A stretch of DNA of 64,000 nt, from the NCBI RefSeq assembly GCF_000011225.1, contig NC_004432.1:124001-188000 (forward strand), given 5' to 3'. The position numbers and the translations under genes were made by a program. The stretch comes from Malacoplasma penetrans HF-2 (GTDB lineage Bacteria; Bacillota_I; Bacilli_A; Mycoplasmatales; Mycoplasmoidaceae). The notes beneath the pieces were generated by a model. It was not told where the DNA came from, did no database searches, and was given only the letters and a program-made list of their open reading frames with translations. Positions 50,412-62,077 of the stretch are shown here, one piece after another. The first letter of the stretch is position 1. Each line of letters opens with the position of its first letter.

Positions 50412-51527
50412 ATGGAAAACAAAAAGAAAAAAGTTTTAGTATTTGGAGCAACTGGAAATATTGGATTTTCATCATTAGAAATTATTGAAAAGGAAAATTA
50501 TGAATTAGTAGGTTTTTCATTTAACAATAATTATGAAAAAGCATTAGAAATTATAAACAGATTTCCAAATGCTTTAGTCTTTTCTCCTTCTGTAAAAACT
50601 AAAAACACTGTAAATAGTTTTGAAGAATTATTGGAAAAAACCAATCCAGATATTATTTTAAATGCACTGGTTGGTTTTTCTGGTCTACACATTACTTTAC
50701 TAGCTTTAAAAAATAATGTTGATTTAGCTTTAGCTAATAAAGAATCACTAGTGGTTGCAGGATGGTTAATAGAAGATTTAAAAAGATCTAGTAGTTCTAG
50801 AATCTATCCAGTAGATTCTGAACATTCATCTTTATATGATTCTTTGAAAAACAATAATAAAGAAATAAAAGAATTAATTATTACTTGTAGTGGTGGTCCT
50901 TTTTATAAAAAAGAGTTTAATGAGTTATTAAATATTAATTTTGCTGATGCTGTTAAACATCCAAATTGAAATATGGGTAAAAAAATTTCAATTGATTCAG
51001 CAACTATGATGAATAAATGCTTTGAAATAATTGAAGCTTATTATTTGTTTAACACTAAAAAGATTAAAGTTTATCAACATGGTCAATCAATCATTCACTC
51101 TATGATTAAATTTACTGATAATTCATATATTGCAAATATGTCGGTTCCTGATATGAAGTTATCAATACAACAAGGTTTAAGTGGGTATGAATCAAAAACC
51201 AATTTAATTAATGATTTGAGTTTTAATAATTTAAATTTAACTTTTTCTGAAATTGATTTAGATAAATGAAAACCAATTCATTGAGCTTATGATTTTTTAG
51301 AAAATCAAAATAGAGCTATTCCTATCATTATGAATGCAGCGAATGAAGAGGCTATTGTATTATTTGAAGAAAATAAAATTAAGTTTTTAGATATTTTTGA
51401 AATCATTGAAAAAGCTATTATAGCTTTAGAAAATACAGAAGTTAATGATTTAAAAGACATCTTAAATTTAAATAAAAACACTAGAAAATATGTTTATGAT
51501 TTTTCAAAAAATAAATTTAGATATTAA
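50412..51527 (+). CDS. dxr: 1-deoxy-D-xylulose 5-phosphate reductoisomerase
   Basis: 371 residues with three TGA Trp codons. Dxr commits carbon to the MEP isoprenoid route (DXP to MEP, NADPH and divalent metal). Motifs: VLVFGATGNIGFSSLEII (~9), NALVGFSGL (~83), LANKESLVVAGW (~104), RIYPVDSEHSSLYD (~129; metal and substrate ligands), [20 protein letters not shown] (~183) and IIMNAANEEA (~303). ATG at 50412 follows AGAGGG; earlier frames would lie within tilS. With IspH at 34.4-35.3 kb it shows that this genome encodes at least two MEP steps. Confidence 0.94.
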
Positions 51528-51639
51528 TAAATAAATTTAGATAATCTGTTAGTTGTATATATTTAATCAATTAATTGTTTTTTAATAGTGGTGTGAATAT
51601 ATAATAGTATGTATAAATTGAGATAGAGGTAATGAAAAA

Positions 51640-52620
51640 ATGTATAACTTATCTATTTTAGAAACACAAAAAGCAATCAAATTTATTAAGGATTTGTTCC
51701 AAGTTAATTTGGCTCACGCTTTAAAACTACATAGAGTTACAGCACCTTTAGTTTTAGAAAGAAATAAAGGTATAAATGATGATTTAAATGGATCAGAAAA
51801 CCCAGTAACCTTTACAAGTGATGGTAATGGAATTTCAGGAGAAATCCCACAATCATTAGCTAAATGAAAAAGAATGATGTTGGGTAAATATGAAATTCCT
51901 TTACATGAAGGAATTTATGCAGATATGAATGCAATTAGAAAAGATGAATCTTTATCTAGTATCCATTCAATTTATGTTGATCAATGAGACTGAGAACTAC
52001 ATATTAAAAAAACTGAAAGAAATTTAGAAACCTTAAAAGTAGTGGTTAAAAAAATCTATGAAATTATTAGATTATGTCAAAAAGAAGTAAATAAAAAATA
52101 TGAATGATTTGCAGAAAATTTACTTCCTGAAGAAATCACTTTTATATCATCAGAAGATTTATTACAAAGATACCCAAATAAAACCCCTAAAGAAAGAGAA
52201 AGATTAATTGCATCAAAATATAAGGCTGTATTTATTATTGGAATTGGGGACAATTTATCAGATGGTAAACCACATGATTTAAGAGCACCAGATTATGATG
52301 ATTGAAAATTAAATGGAGATATTATAGTTTGAAATGAAACTACTAAATCAGCTTTAGAATTAAGTTCAATGGGAATTAGAGTTGATGAAGTTAGTCTTGT
52401 AGAACAACTTGATAAATCTAATAACAATTCTAGAAAAGAATTAGACTTTCATAAAAAATTAATTAATAAAGAATTCCCTTATTCAATTGGTGGAGGAATT
52501 GGACAAAGCAGACTTTGTTATTTCCTTCTTCACAAACAACATATTGGTGAAGTTCAATCTTCTTTATGGCCTAAAGACATTTTAGAAGAAGCAGAAAAAA
52601 ATAACATTAAACTTTTATAA
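51640..52620 (+). CDS. asnA: Aspartate-ammonia ligase (asparagine synthetase A)
   Basis: 326 residues with many TGA Trp codons. It makes asparagine from aspartate, ammonia and ATP, with a class II aminoacyl-tRNA synthetase-like fold. Seen: [23 protein letters not shown] (~18), [33 protein letters not shown] (~73-105; long motif 2-like core), YVDQWDWE (~110) and [23 protein letters not shown] (~285; motif 3). A TATAAT at 51600-51605 and AGAGG lie upstream. Monocistronic. Confidence 0.95.
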
Positions 52621-52636
52621 TAATAATTGAAATAAA

Positions 52637-52677
52637 AAATTATCTATTAGACCTACTTGAGGGATAATGGATAATTT
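52637..52677. terminator. Bidirectional terminator between asnA and dinB
   Basis: AAATTATCTATTA (52637-52649) pairs with TAATGGATAATTT (52665-52677), 12 of 13 matches, with A-run and T-run flanks. The dinB stop codon lies in it. Confidence 0.85.
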
Positions 52678-53800
52678 TTTTATTCAATGTTTTATTAACT
52701 TGTTTTCTTATTTTTTCTAATTTACTTTCAGTAGATATTTTTTGTGTTGGAGAATCAAATATTGTTAATTGTTCATTATTGTCATTTTCCATTATATTGT
52801 TTGCTGTGATACTCAAATTGATAACTTGATCATATTTTGAAAAATCACTGATTTGTTCAAATAAATCTACAACCACATGAAGTGGAATTTGATTTTGAAA
52901 ATTAACAAAGTTAAAAGATTTTGTAGCAGAATCTCCATCGCTATATCTAATTTTTATGTTTACAGATTTGAACATAAAATCTTGGTACTTTAAGCCTGAA
53001 TTTATATCATCAGTTAATTCTTTAATTAGTTTTAGAAATTCTTGATACTCACTATAGTTTCTTATGCTTTGACTTCTTCCTAAATTTTTTCTTTTATAAT
53101 CTGGATTAATTGGATCACATATAATCCCTAAAACATTCATTCTTAATTTGGATCAATGCAAACCTATCTTTTTTCTAATTAAGTAATCATTTTTAACATT
53201 AGCAATATCTTTAATATAATGAAGATTCAATTCAATTAATTGTCTAGTTAATGATGGACCTATACCTATAATTTTTGAAATGTGTAAATCATAAATGTAA
53301 CTTTTAAAATTATCTTTTGTTAAAGTTAAAAAACCATCTGGTTTTGCTAAGTTAGTAGCCATCTTTGCTAAAAAAGGTGTGAAAGAATTTCCTACTGTAC
53401 AGTTAAGATTAAATTTTTGTTTGATACTATTTTTTACTAGTGAAGCAAATTCAATTTCCTTTCAATTTTCATATTGTGTATTTGACACATCTAAATACCA
53501 TTCATCAATAGACCCTGTTTCTATATTTTTTGATAAAGAAGATAGAAAAGAATATATCTTGTCAGACATAGAAGTATACTTATTTTTATTTGGATAAATA
53601 ATGGTTAGTTGAGGACATATTTTTTTAGCATCTACAATGTTCATTGCAGATTTTACTCCTAACCCTCTTGCCACATAATTTGCAGATGCTATTACTAAAT
53701 GTCCTACAGCTAGTGGTAATTTTTCATATTCAGGTCTTTCTGCTAATTCAACAGAAGCAAAAAAAGAATCCATATCAATGTGGAATATTTTATTTTTCAT
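52640..53800 (-). CDS. dinB: DNA polymerase IV (Y family)
   Basis: 386 residues with several TGA Trp codons. Translesion polymerase. Palm and finger motifs: IFHIDMDSFFASVELAERPEY (~5), NYVARGLGVKSAMNI (~41) and SIDEWYLDVS (~102; the two catalytic acidic residues are kept, but the usual SIDEAYLD has Ala to Trp). HhH region KIIGIGPSLTRQLIELN (~180) is followed by the little-finger domain. No beta-clamp motif is obvious at the C-terminus. Its start overlaps tlyA by 11 bases, so it is the second gene of a tlyA-dinB operon. Confidence 0.9.
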
Positions 53801-54530
53801 TTTTATACTCCAAATAAAATAAGTATTCTGTATTTTCTTTTTTTGCGCCTTTAATTGGAGAAACTATATAACCTAGATTTTTAATATTTAAAATTGATAA
53901 AAACTCTATAAAATTATTTATTATTTTTTTGTGATCTTCAGTTTTAGCAAAACCTTTAGTTGTACCAATTTTTTTACCTAGTTCAAATTGAGGTTTTAAT
54001 AAAGCAATTGATTTTCAGTTATTTCATTTTAATTCTTTAATTTTATTGAATATCAAATTGATGCTGATAAAAGAAACATCAATAGTAATAAAATCAATTT
54101 TATCTTTAATTAAACTTGATTCTATTTCTCTAAAATTTGTTTGCTCTAAACTTATTACTTTATTGTTCTTTTTTAGTTGTTCATTTAATTGGTTTGTACC
54201 AACATCTATAGAATATACTTTTTTAACATTGTTTTCTAATAACACTTGCGTAAAGCCACCAGTAGAAGAACCAATATCAATTGCAATTTTATTATTAAGA
54301 TCAATATTGAAATGTTCTATAGCAGCCTTTAACTTATATGCAGCTCGAGATACATATTTTTCTTCTTCTAAAATTTCAACCTTATCTAATTCATTTACTA
54401 GTGTATTAGATTTAGAAATAATTTGTCCATTAATAACAACTTTTGAATTTGTTATTAAATCTTGAGCAACACCCCTAGATCTTGCATAGTTTTCGTTTAC
54501 TAAATAAATATCTAATCTGATTTTTTGCAT
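53790..54530 (-). CDS. tlyA: TlyA-family rRNA 2'-O-methyltransferase
   Basis: 246 residues with TGA Trp codons. N-terminal S4 RNA-binding domain (IRLDIYLVNENYARSRGVAQ, ~4-65), then Rossmann methyltransferase: YVSRAAYKLKAAIEHF (~60), DIGSSTGGFTQVLLENN (~85; SAM loop), DFITIDVSFISINLI (~145) and ALLKPQFELGK (~180), the FtsJ/TlyA K-D-K arrangement. It methylates rRNA riboses and in some bacteria affects capreomycin sensitivity; older annotations call it haemolysin A. Confidence 0.92.
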
Positions 54531-54565
54531 AAGTAAATAAATTATAAGTTTTTAAAAAAGTGTTG

Positions 54566-54602
54566 ATAAAAAAATAGATTGAATTTAATTATTCAATCTA
54601 TT
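54566..54602 (-). terminator. Terminator after the DDAH-fold gene (leftward)
   Basis: On the minus strand AATAGATTGAAT pairs with ATTCAATCTATT and is followed by a T-run (54566-54572 on the complementary strand). It separates the DDAH-fold gene from tlyA-dinB. Confidence 0.8.
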
Positions 54603-54625
54603 AAATTTATTTGATTTTTTAATTA

Positions 54626-55390
54626 CTAGAATAGAATTACATATTCTTTTAACATTGCTTGGATTTGATTAAAAGTAGGAGTAGCAATTGACAATACTCT
54701 GTATCTATTTAATTCAATTAAGTATTCTTTAATACCAACACATTCATTAGGTAGTATTATAGTTTCATTAACTCATAAAGCCCCAATAGCAGATGATTCT
54801 TCTACTGGAACTACTACCTTATTAAATACATCAAATTCTTGTGGGATTTCATAACCATCTTTAACAAGTAAGTTATTTCCTGAAACATAGTTTAAATAGT
54901 TTTGTAATGAATCTTGAGAATTTGTAATAGTTATAACTTCATATCCTAATGGTCTTACAAATTCAATAAATTGATTAACACCTTCTTGATTTGTTCAGTT
55001 TGATAAAGAAACAAAGAATGTTTTATCTACTTCTAAAATATCTCTAGATGAAAGGATACCTGGATAATCAATAAAGAAAATTTTATCTAATGGGTAAAAT
55101 CTACTTAAATGAGCAGTAAGTGCTAGCTTTTGATTATTAACAATATTTTCATCAAAATTTCCTAAGATTACACATCTTTCTGTAGCAATACATAAAGGGT
55201 TAATTTTTGAACCAATTATGTCATCTTTTAGAGATGGAAGATTGTGAACTCTGATAGGGATATTTTTAAGAAAGTGAGTTAAAGTTTCATGTTCTTTTAC
55301 AAATTCTTTAAAATCAAATTCTGTATCTACAATATATTTTTGTGCTGACTGAGAAGGTGTTCTCAAAATAGCATAGTTAAATTTTTTCAT
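54626..55390 (-). CDS. DDAH/arginine-deiminase-fold protein, catalytically degenerate
   Basis: 254 residues with TGA Trp codons. The course of the dimethylarginine dimethylaminohydrolase (DDAH) fold can be followed: YAILRTPSQSAQKYI at the start, PGILSSRDILEVDKTFFVSLSN (~110) like GTLDGGDVLxxGxxxFVGLS, WTNQEGVNQFIEFVRPLGYEV (~131) like RTNxEGxxxL, and EESSAIGALWVNETIILP (~198). The catalytic residues do not fit: no LHLK His near 160 (QDSLQNY instead), the first Glu/Asp motif FxEDTA is lost, and the C-terminal GGLTC Cys is absent. A pseudoenzyme is therefore likely. Divergent from the giant-protein operon. Confidence 0.62.
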
Positions 55391-55505
55391 TTTGACTCCA
55401 AATTTGAATACATATATAATTATAAGATTTCTATTAAAACATTGCTATAAACGTATCATAAAAAGTAAATTTAATCTAAATTGTTATGTTTTATAAGTTA
55501 ATATA

Positions 55506-55568
55506 TATAATATTGAAAATAACAAATAGGAGAATTAAGAAGATTTTTATCTTCTTAAAATTTGGATT
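55506..55568 (+). promoter_or_regulatory. Promoter and SD-hairpin leader of the coiled-coil operon
   Basis: TATAAT (55506-55511) predicts a start near 55518. A Shine-Dalgarno AGGAG lies at 55528-55532, 36 bases before the ATG at 55569. Between them is a perfect 9-bp hairpin, TTAAGAAGA (55535-55543) with TCTTCTTAA (55550-55558), and no T-run follows. Folding the stem brings SD and ATG to an effective distance of about 12 bases. The weak GGA at 55564 is the only closer SD. Confidence 0.55.
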
Positions 55569-58500
55569 ATGAATAACACAGAGAAAAATTTTTCTGTTTT
55601 CTCAAGAAATGAGTCTAAAAAGTTTTCAAATGAGTATTTTTTAAAAAAAATAAAAAATAACTATGAACTAGTTCCAGATTTTGATTTAACACCTGTTCAA
55701 ATTCCTAAGACAATCATTAATAATAATGAAAATTTTCCTATTCAATCAGTTAATAAATTTGAAAAAGTTAATTTAGTTAATCAAGATATAAATTTAGCTG
55801 ATTCAAGTTTAAGTAATCCAAATTTAAATAATGATTATTTAAATAACTTGGGTTCTTTAAATAATGACGATAAACCTTCTATTCAAAATGTTGTTAAAAA
55901 TAATAGCTTACTTAACAAGCATTTGAATAGTAATTTAGATTCTTCTTACTCATTTTATGATGGGGATGATAGTTATTTAGATGATGACATTTTTTCATCA
56001 ATTGATTTTTTGTCAGATGATAACAATCTTTTAATGGATAGTATTCCAGAAGAAGTTATTGAGCCAAACCAACCTCAGAATTTTTATAATCAAAATTTAA
56101 ATACTGATTTATTAAATAATAATTTAGATGATACTAATGATTATTTAGATAATGATTTAATGGAAAATGATGAACTAAGTAATGATTTAAATTCTATGTA
56201 TTCATTAGAAACATTTGAATCAAACAATTTATCAAACCTATTAGACATCTATAACATTAAAAGTAACCTTAATTCAAATAATTTACCAGATGATTTCTTC
56301 AACTACATTTCAAGAAACAGAATTAAAGAAATAGTTATTGAAAAATTAGGATATTGTGATGAAGAAATGTTAGATGAACTACATTCACTTTCAATTATTG
56401 AAAATTGAAAAGATCTTGATGTTCAAAAATGATTATTAAATCCAGAAAATGTTAATAAGTTTAAAAATGTAGCAGTTCAACATCCATCTATCCAAGAAGA
56501 AGCTCCAGTTTATGAACCTATAGTTCAAGAAGAAAGACAAGTTATTAATCCAATTTTCAAAACAACAGAATTGGACAATAATTTTTTTGATTTTAGAGTA
56601 TCAAAAGTTAATGATAGTAAAGAGTTAGCTAGACCAGTAGAAATTGAACAATTACCAACTCCTGTAAATACAACAGCACCAATTATTGATGAAGTTAAAA
56701 ATCTATCTTCTAAAATTGAAGCACTAGAAAATTCTGTTAATCAAAATGTTGTTAGCAAAGAAAAAAATCAACCTGTTTCAGTTAATGAAGTTCAAGAATC
56801 TAGAAATAATAATAGATACCAAAAAGAAGATACTTTTGAAACTAATAATAGAAATAGAAGAAGTTACTTCCCTGTTCATAAAGAAATTAATTATTATGGG
56901 AATAAATATAGTCAGTTAAGAGATAATAGCAACACAGCTAAAAGTAATGATAGTTTCAAAGATGATTTAAGATATGAATTTAAAGAAAACCTAAATCTAT
57001 ATAATAAGTTGAATTTCCAATACAAGAACTTGGAAAAAGAAATGTCTTATAAATTTGATTCTATTGCAAATCAAATTAATAAAATTAATGGTGAATTCAA
57101 ATCAACAATGATTGAAGAACTATATAGAAATTTATTGATTAATAATCAAACTGAAACTTTAAAAAACTATATTAATGAAAAAGTAATTAATGTTTCTTCA
57201 TTATTTGGCTCAAACAATAAATCAAATAAATATAGCAATTTCATTAATTCAAATAGTGATTCTCACAAAAAGAATATCAATCCTAAAAAATTTGGAAAAC
57301 ATCAAAACGAAAAATTAAACAAATTAAATCAATCAATTGATGAAAAAATATCTAACATTGATTCACAATTTAAAAACTTACAAGAAACAAATCAAAATAA
57401 GTTCAATGAAATAAATGAAAGTTTAAAAAAGATAATTGATCAAATCAATGTTACTAAAGAACCAAATGATACTAAAGAAATAAAATCCATTAAACAAGAA
57501 ATTGAATCTAATGAAAATGTTGCTGATTTTAAAAATCCAAAAATAACTTTTGAGTTAAATCAAGAAGTAAAAGAAAATAACTTTATTAGTAAAGTACAAC
57601 CATTAAAAGACTTATCAATAATTGATATTCCTGGTTGAAGTAATAATGCTAATTTAGAGTTAGAACAAAACTTTGATTTAAATAAAGATTTAAGCAATAA
57701 TATTGAATGACAAAATACTGATTTATCAAGTTCAAATTATGAATACAAACCTAATGTAAATGTTGAATTCGAATCTAACAAAGATTTTGAAAAAGATTTA
57801 ATTATTGAAAGTATTAGTAAAGAGTCATTTATTGAAAACATCAATAATGAAAAAGACTATAAAAATTTTGATAGTGAACATGATTTGGATACTGAAAACA
57901 ATTATTGAATTCATGAAGAATTAATTGATGAAATATTCAATGAATTTGATAACAACCAAGAAGATGCTAATTTAGTTGATGAAGAAATTGATAACAATAA
58001 CTGATTAGATGATTTAAAAAATGATGAAAGTCTTAGCTTATCTGAATCTGAAGTTAATGATTTTGATAAAAAAAAAGAAGTAAGTGAAGTTAATCTATTT
58101 AATGAATTAGATTTATTTAAAGAATTAGAGTCTTTAGAAGAATACAAAGAAAAAGAAGAAACTAATAATGAAGTTTTAGAATTAAAGAATGACAACTTTG
58201 TTAATTATGACAACAAATACAAATCATTAATAAATGTTTCTCCAGTAGAATTCCCAGAAACTGTAGAAATAAATGATGAAGTATTACAACTTCAAGACAC
58301 AAAGTTTATAAACTATGAAAATAAATACAAATCATTTATAAGTATTAGTCCACTTGAATTTCCTGAAGTTAAAGAAGAAGAAGAAGTTTTAAGTCCACAA
58401 AATGTTAAAGCATCTTTAGAAGATGATTACTTTCAAAAATTTTTAAAGGATACTCCAGAAAATAATGGAACTGAAAAAGAAATAATTCAAACTAGTAAAT

Positions 58501-58907
58501 TAATTCAAAAAAAAGAAAAACCTAATGATGGTTATCAATCAAATGATATTTTTAATTTCTTCTCTGAAAATAAAAATGATGAAATTGAATCAGAGCATGA
58601 AAATTTAACAAATGAAAAAGACTCATTAAAAACAGCAAATAGCAATTATAATCAATTATTAGATAGCAAAGAAAATCAACTTTCTAATAATGAAACTGAT
58701 TTATTAAGTATTCAAGAGAAAAAAAATAAGGAAAAAGAAGCTGTCACAGAAGAATTATTAAGTAAGAAAGAGGAAACAATTTCTCATTTAAAAGAGAACC
58801 TAGTTAATGAACTAGATGATGTGATATATGACCTAAAAGATTTAAATATTAAAGATAACTCAATATATGACATCGAAAATTTAAAAATTAAATTTAAAAA
58901 TATTTAA
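55569..58907 (+). CDS. Giant acidic low-complexity protein A of a coiled-coil operon
   Basis: 1112 residues, open throughout with about seven TGA Trp codons. No signal peptide or membrane helix. Residues ~1-240 are Asn/Asp/Ser/Leu-rich. About 240-300 is a more ordered helical patch with Trp (FNYISRNRIKEIVIEKLGYC). Coiled-coil or helical stretches lie at ~375-470 and ~570-600. Two ~36-residue tandem repeats begin at ~868 and ~904 (F.NY.NKYKS.I..SP.EFPE). The C-terminus is highly Glu/Lys. Composition and size recall terminal-organelle cytoskeletal proteins of mycoplasmas, but no EAGR box is seen. Function inferred from setting only. Confidence 0.8.
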
Positions 58908-58920
58908 GAAGTAAAAGACA

Positions 58921-61900
58921 ATGAGATACATAAATATAGAAAGAATTAAACAAGTTTTAGCAAGAATCAATGAAAAGAAATCAATTATTGAAAAAAACTA
59001 TTTTCAATCATTGAGAATTTTTAATGACATGTTAAAAGTTGATCCAGATAATTCTGAATTAGTATCTGATATAAGTCTTAGAAAAGAAAGATTAGATGAA
59101 TCTGTAAATTCTACAATTTCATATTTAGATAACTTAACACAAACACTATCTTTAGTAATGTTAAAAGTTATTAAGAATAAAGATTTATTAAGTCGACATG
59201 AAGATGAGTTTTTACTAACTCCTCCTATCACTGATAAAGATTTATCTGTTGAAAATGAATATGAAAAAGAACTAAGAGGTTCTGCTGACAATCAACCTTT
59301 AACCTTAACTGGTTTACCTAATGAAGATCTGTCATTCAACTTCAATGAATTCAATGATTTTGTAGATAAGATTAATGAAGAATTTGAATATGCAAGCCCT
59401 GCTGTTGTTAAGCAAGGTTTATTAAATGATCAAGAATATTCATTTGAAGATAAAATAAGTAGACTTGAAAGATCATTAAAAGAAGAAATTGAAGCAATAA
59501 CTATTCATAATGAAATGTTAGAGCGTCAAAATATCAATCTACAAGAAATGTTAATTAAGTTAGAAGAAAAAGACTTAAGTCCAAGCACACTATATGCTAA
59601 TAGAACATGAGATAATAGTGAGCTATATTTTTCTGCTTTAGATAAATCTGTTAATAGTGCTGTTCAAAAATTTGATGAAGTATCAGAAAAGATGACAAAT
59701 GCTATTAACTTTTTGTCAATTAATCAAATAGAAAACTTAGAAAAAATTTCTCTTCCATTAATTAAAAGTTTGGAAACAAGTTTAAAAACAGTAACTGACG
59801 ATTTCCAATACATTAAGAGAGAAAATGAAAACTATAAAAAAGAAGTAGATAATTACAAAGAAGCAATTTCAGCTTTAAAAAATGATTGTCAATCTAAAGA
59901 ATATGAATTAAAAAATTCATATGATTCATGACTTTCTAATGTTAGAAAAATTAGTGAGTTAGAAGATATTATTAATGAACAATCAGATGATATTAAAAAA
60001 ATCTATGAAGAAAAAAATGATTTAATTTCAAAACTAGAATCAAAAATTGCTGAGACTGGAAGTTTTGTAAATCAAATAGTTTATGAAAAAGAACTATTGT
60101 TACAACAAAATAGTGATTTAGCTTATGAAATTGACAAGTTAAAAAGAGAACTTGCTGGTGAAAATGATTTAGATGATTATATTAACTCAGTTTCTATTCA
60201 AGATCTTGTTCAAAAAGAAGCTGAAAAAATAGTAGAAGATAAAATTAATACTCTTTTAAGAAAATATAGGGATGAAGTTGAAAAAATTAAAACTGAATCA
60301 ATTAGTTATTTCTTAAATGCAAGAGATAATGATGAAAGAGTTCTTGATAAGATGATTCAAGAAAATGATAGTGGAATTTCTAATGAGATAGCAAAAACAG
60401 TTGAAAAATTAGAAAGAAAACTAGCATCAATTGAAAATAACTTAAAACATGAATCTGAAGTTAAGGAAAGAACTCAAGATGCAATTAATGATATTAATCT
60501 TCTATTGGGAGAAGGCCCATATCCAATTGCAGCTGGTGAAAAAAAATTAACTAACAAATTTGATCAATTAGAACAAAGAATTGAAGAATCATTAGAAAGA
60601 GTTAAAACTCTAGAAGAAAAGAAAAATGAACCATCTAAGATTGTTTTAGAAAATGAAAAACTTGATGACTTGTTTTCAAAATCTCCATTATATGAAGACT
60701 TCAACCAAAGATTACTTGGTAAAGAATTAGAAATAGAATCATTAAAAGCTGAAAACTCTAGAATTTATGAAGAGAATCAAGTTATTAATGATGTTCTAAA
60801 TGAAACAATTCAAAGAATTACAATCAATAGTGGAAAAATGAGAGAAATCGAAGAATTGTTAACTAAGCAAGATTATGAATTCATGATTTTAAATGATGAA
60901 AAAAACAGTGTTATTGATGCTTTATATAAATCAATTAAAAATAGAGATTTAGATTCTATTGATGATATCCATGGTCTAACTAAATTAAATAAATATGACT
61001 TTGCTAAATTTGCTAAAAAATCTTTAAATAACAAAGAGTACAACAATGGTGATTTACTAGAGTATGTTAAAGATGAAATTGAAAAAATCATTTCTCAAGA
61101 AATTGAAGCATTAAAAGTTAAGTATGATGAAGATCTTAAATTAATTAATGAAAAATATGAGTGAAAAGCTTATCCTGATGTTTTAAACAGCGATGGACAA
61201 TTTGGTCCAGTTACTTCATCTCATGTATATCAAGGTCCTGTTCCAGTTTATCAAGCAATACCTAGTATTAATTTTGATGGGATTGACCAAAGTTATTTTG
61301 ATATTGAAAAGAATGATTCATTGAAAAAAATCATTAATGAATATGTTAATGGTGATTTAGAAGATGATATATTAGAAGAAACTTATGAAGAAGAAATTAT
61401 AAACAATTCTAAATCTGATGAAAAAGAATTCTTAGGTGATGGAAACAATTTATTAGATGTCTCAGTTGAAAATGGCTATAGTCCTTGAAATCCTAGTCCT
61501 AGTAATTCTGAAAAAATAATTCATAAAAAATCAGTTGTTAAATCTAAAAAAGAAGATGAATTGATTAAAAAACTATTAGATAGAAATGATGATTTAGAAG
61601 CTAAGATTACTAAATTGAAAAATCTAATGAGTGATAGATTTAATAGTGAAATTGAAAAAAGTAAAAATCTTATTTTCAATAAATACACACCTCAATTTGT
61701 TCCAGCTCCTGCATATGACTACTCAATTAGTCCAGACATCATTAATGAAATTAAACAAGATATTCTTCAACAACAAATTATTCAATCAAATGAAATTGAA
61801 AGAAAGATTAATGATTCAATTAATGAATTTAGATCAGACAATGATAAACGTTTAGATATTCTAAACAGAAAAATAGAAAATATTAATCAACCAAATACTC

Positions 61901-62076
61901 TAATAGATAATAGCAGCCTTGTTTTTGAAAATAGTATTTTAGAAGACAGAAGTGCTTTATTCTTAGAAAGAGAAATTATTAGCAGCACAGATAAATTGTT
62001 GCAACTACAAAAAGAACTTTTAACTTTAGAATCAGAATTAACACATGAAGAAAAGAAATTAATAGTGGAATTGTAA
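58921..62076 (+). CDS. Giant coiled-coil protein B
   Basis: 1051 residues, 13 bases after protein A. Long heptad-like segments rich in Glu, Lys, Leu and Ile occupy about 1-75, 178-225, 255-420, 460-570 and 600-770, so a long rod is expected. They are interrupted by an aromatic/Pro-rich, less helical patch at ~755-795 (VYQGPVPVYQAIPSINFDG) and another at ~923-940 (FVPAPAYDYSISPD). No signal peptide or membrane helix. Such rod-plus-Pro/aromatic design is seen in mycoplasma cytoskeletal proteins. No homologue is recognised. Confidence 0.8.
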
Positions 62077-62077
62077 A

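Noticed and set aside
54046-54465. Rightward 139-residue frame opposite tlyA
   Set aside because: It is the complement of a well-supported methyltransferase gene, has no ribosome site and shows no domain pattern.
61180-61740. EAGR box in giant protein B
   Set aside because: The aromatic/Pro patches lack the Gly-aromatic spacing of the EAGR box of M. pneumoniae-type organelle proteins; only an analogy is claimed.
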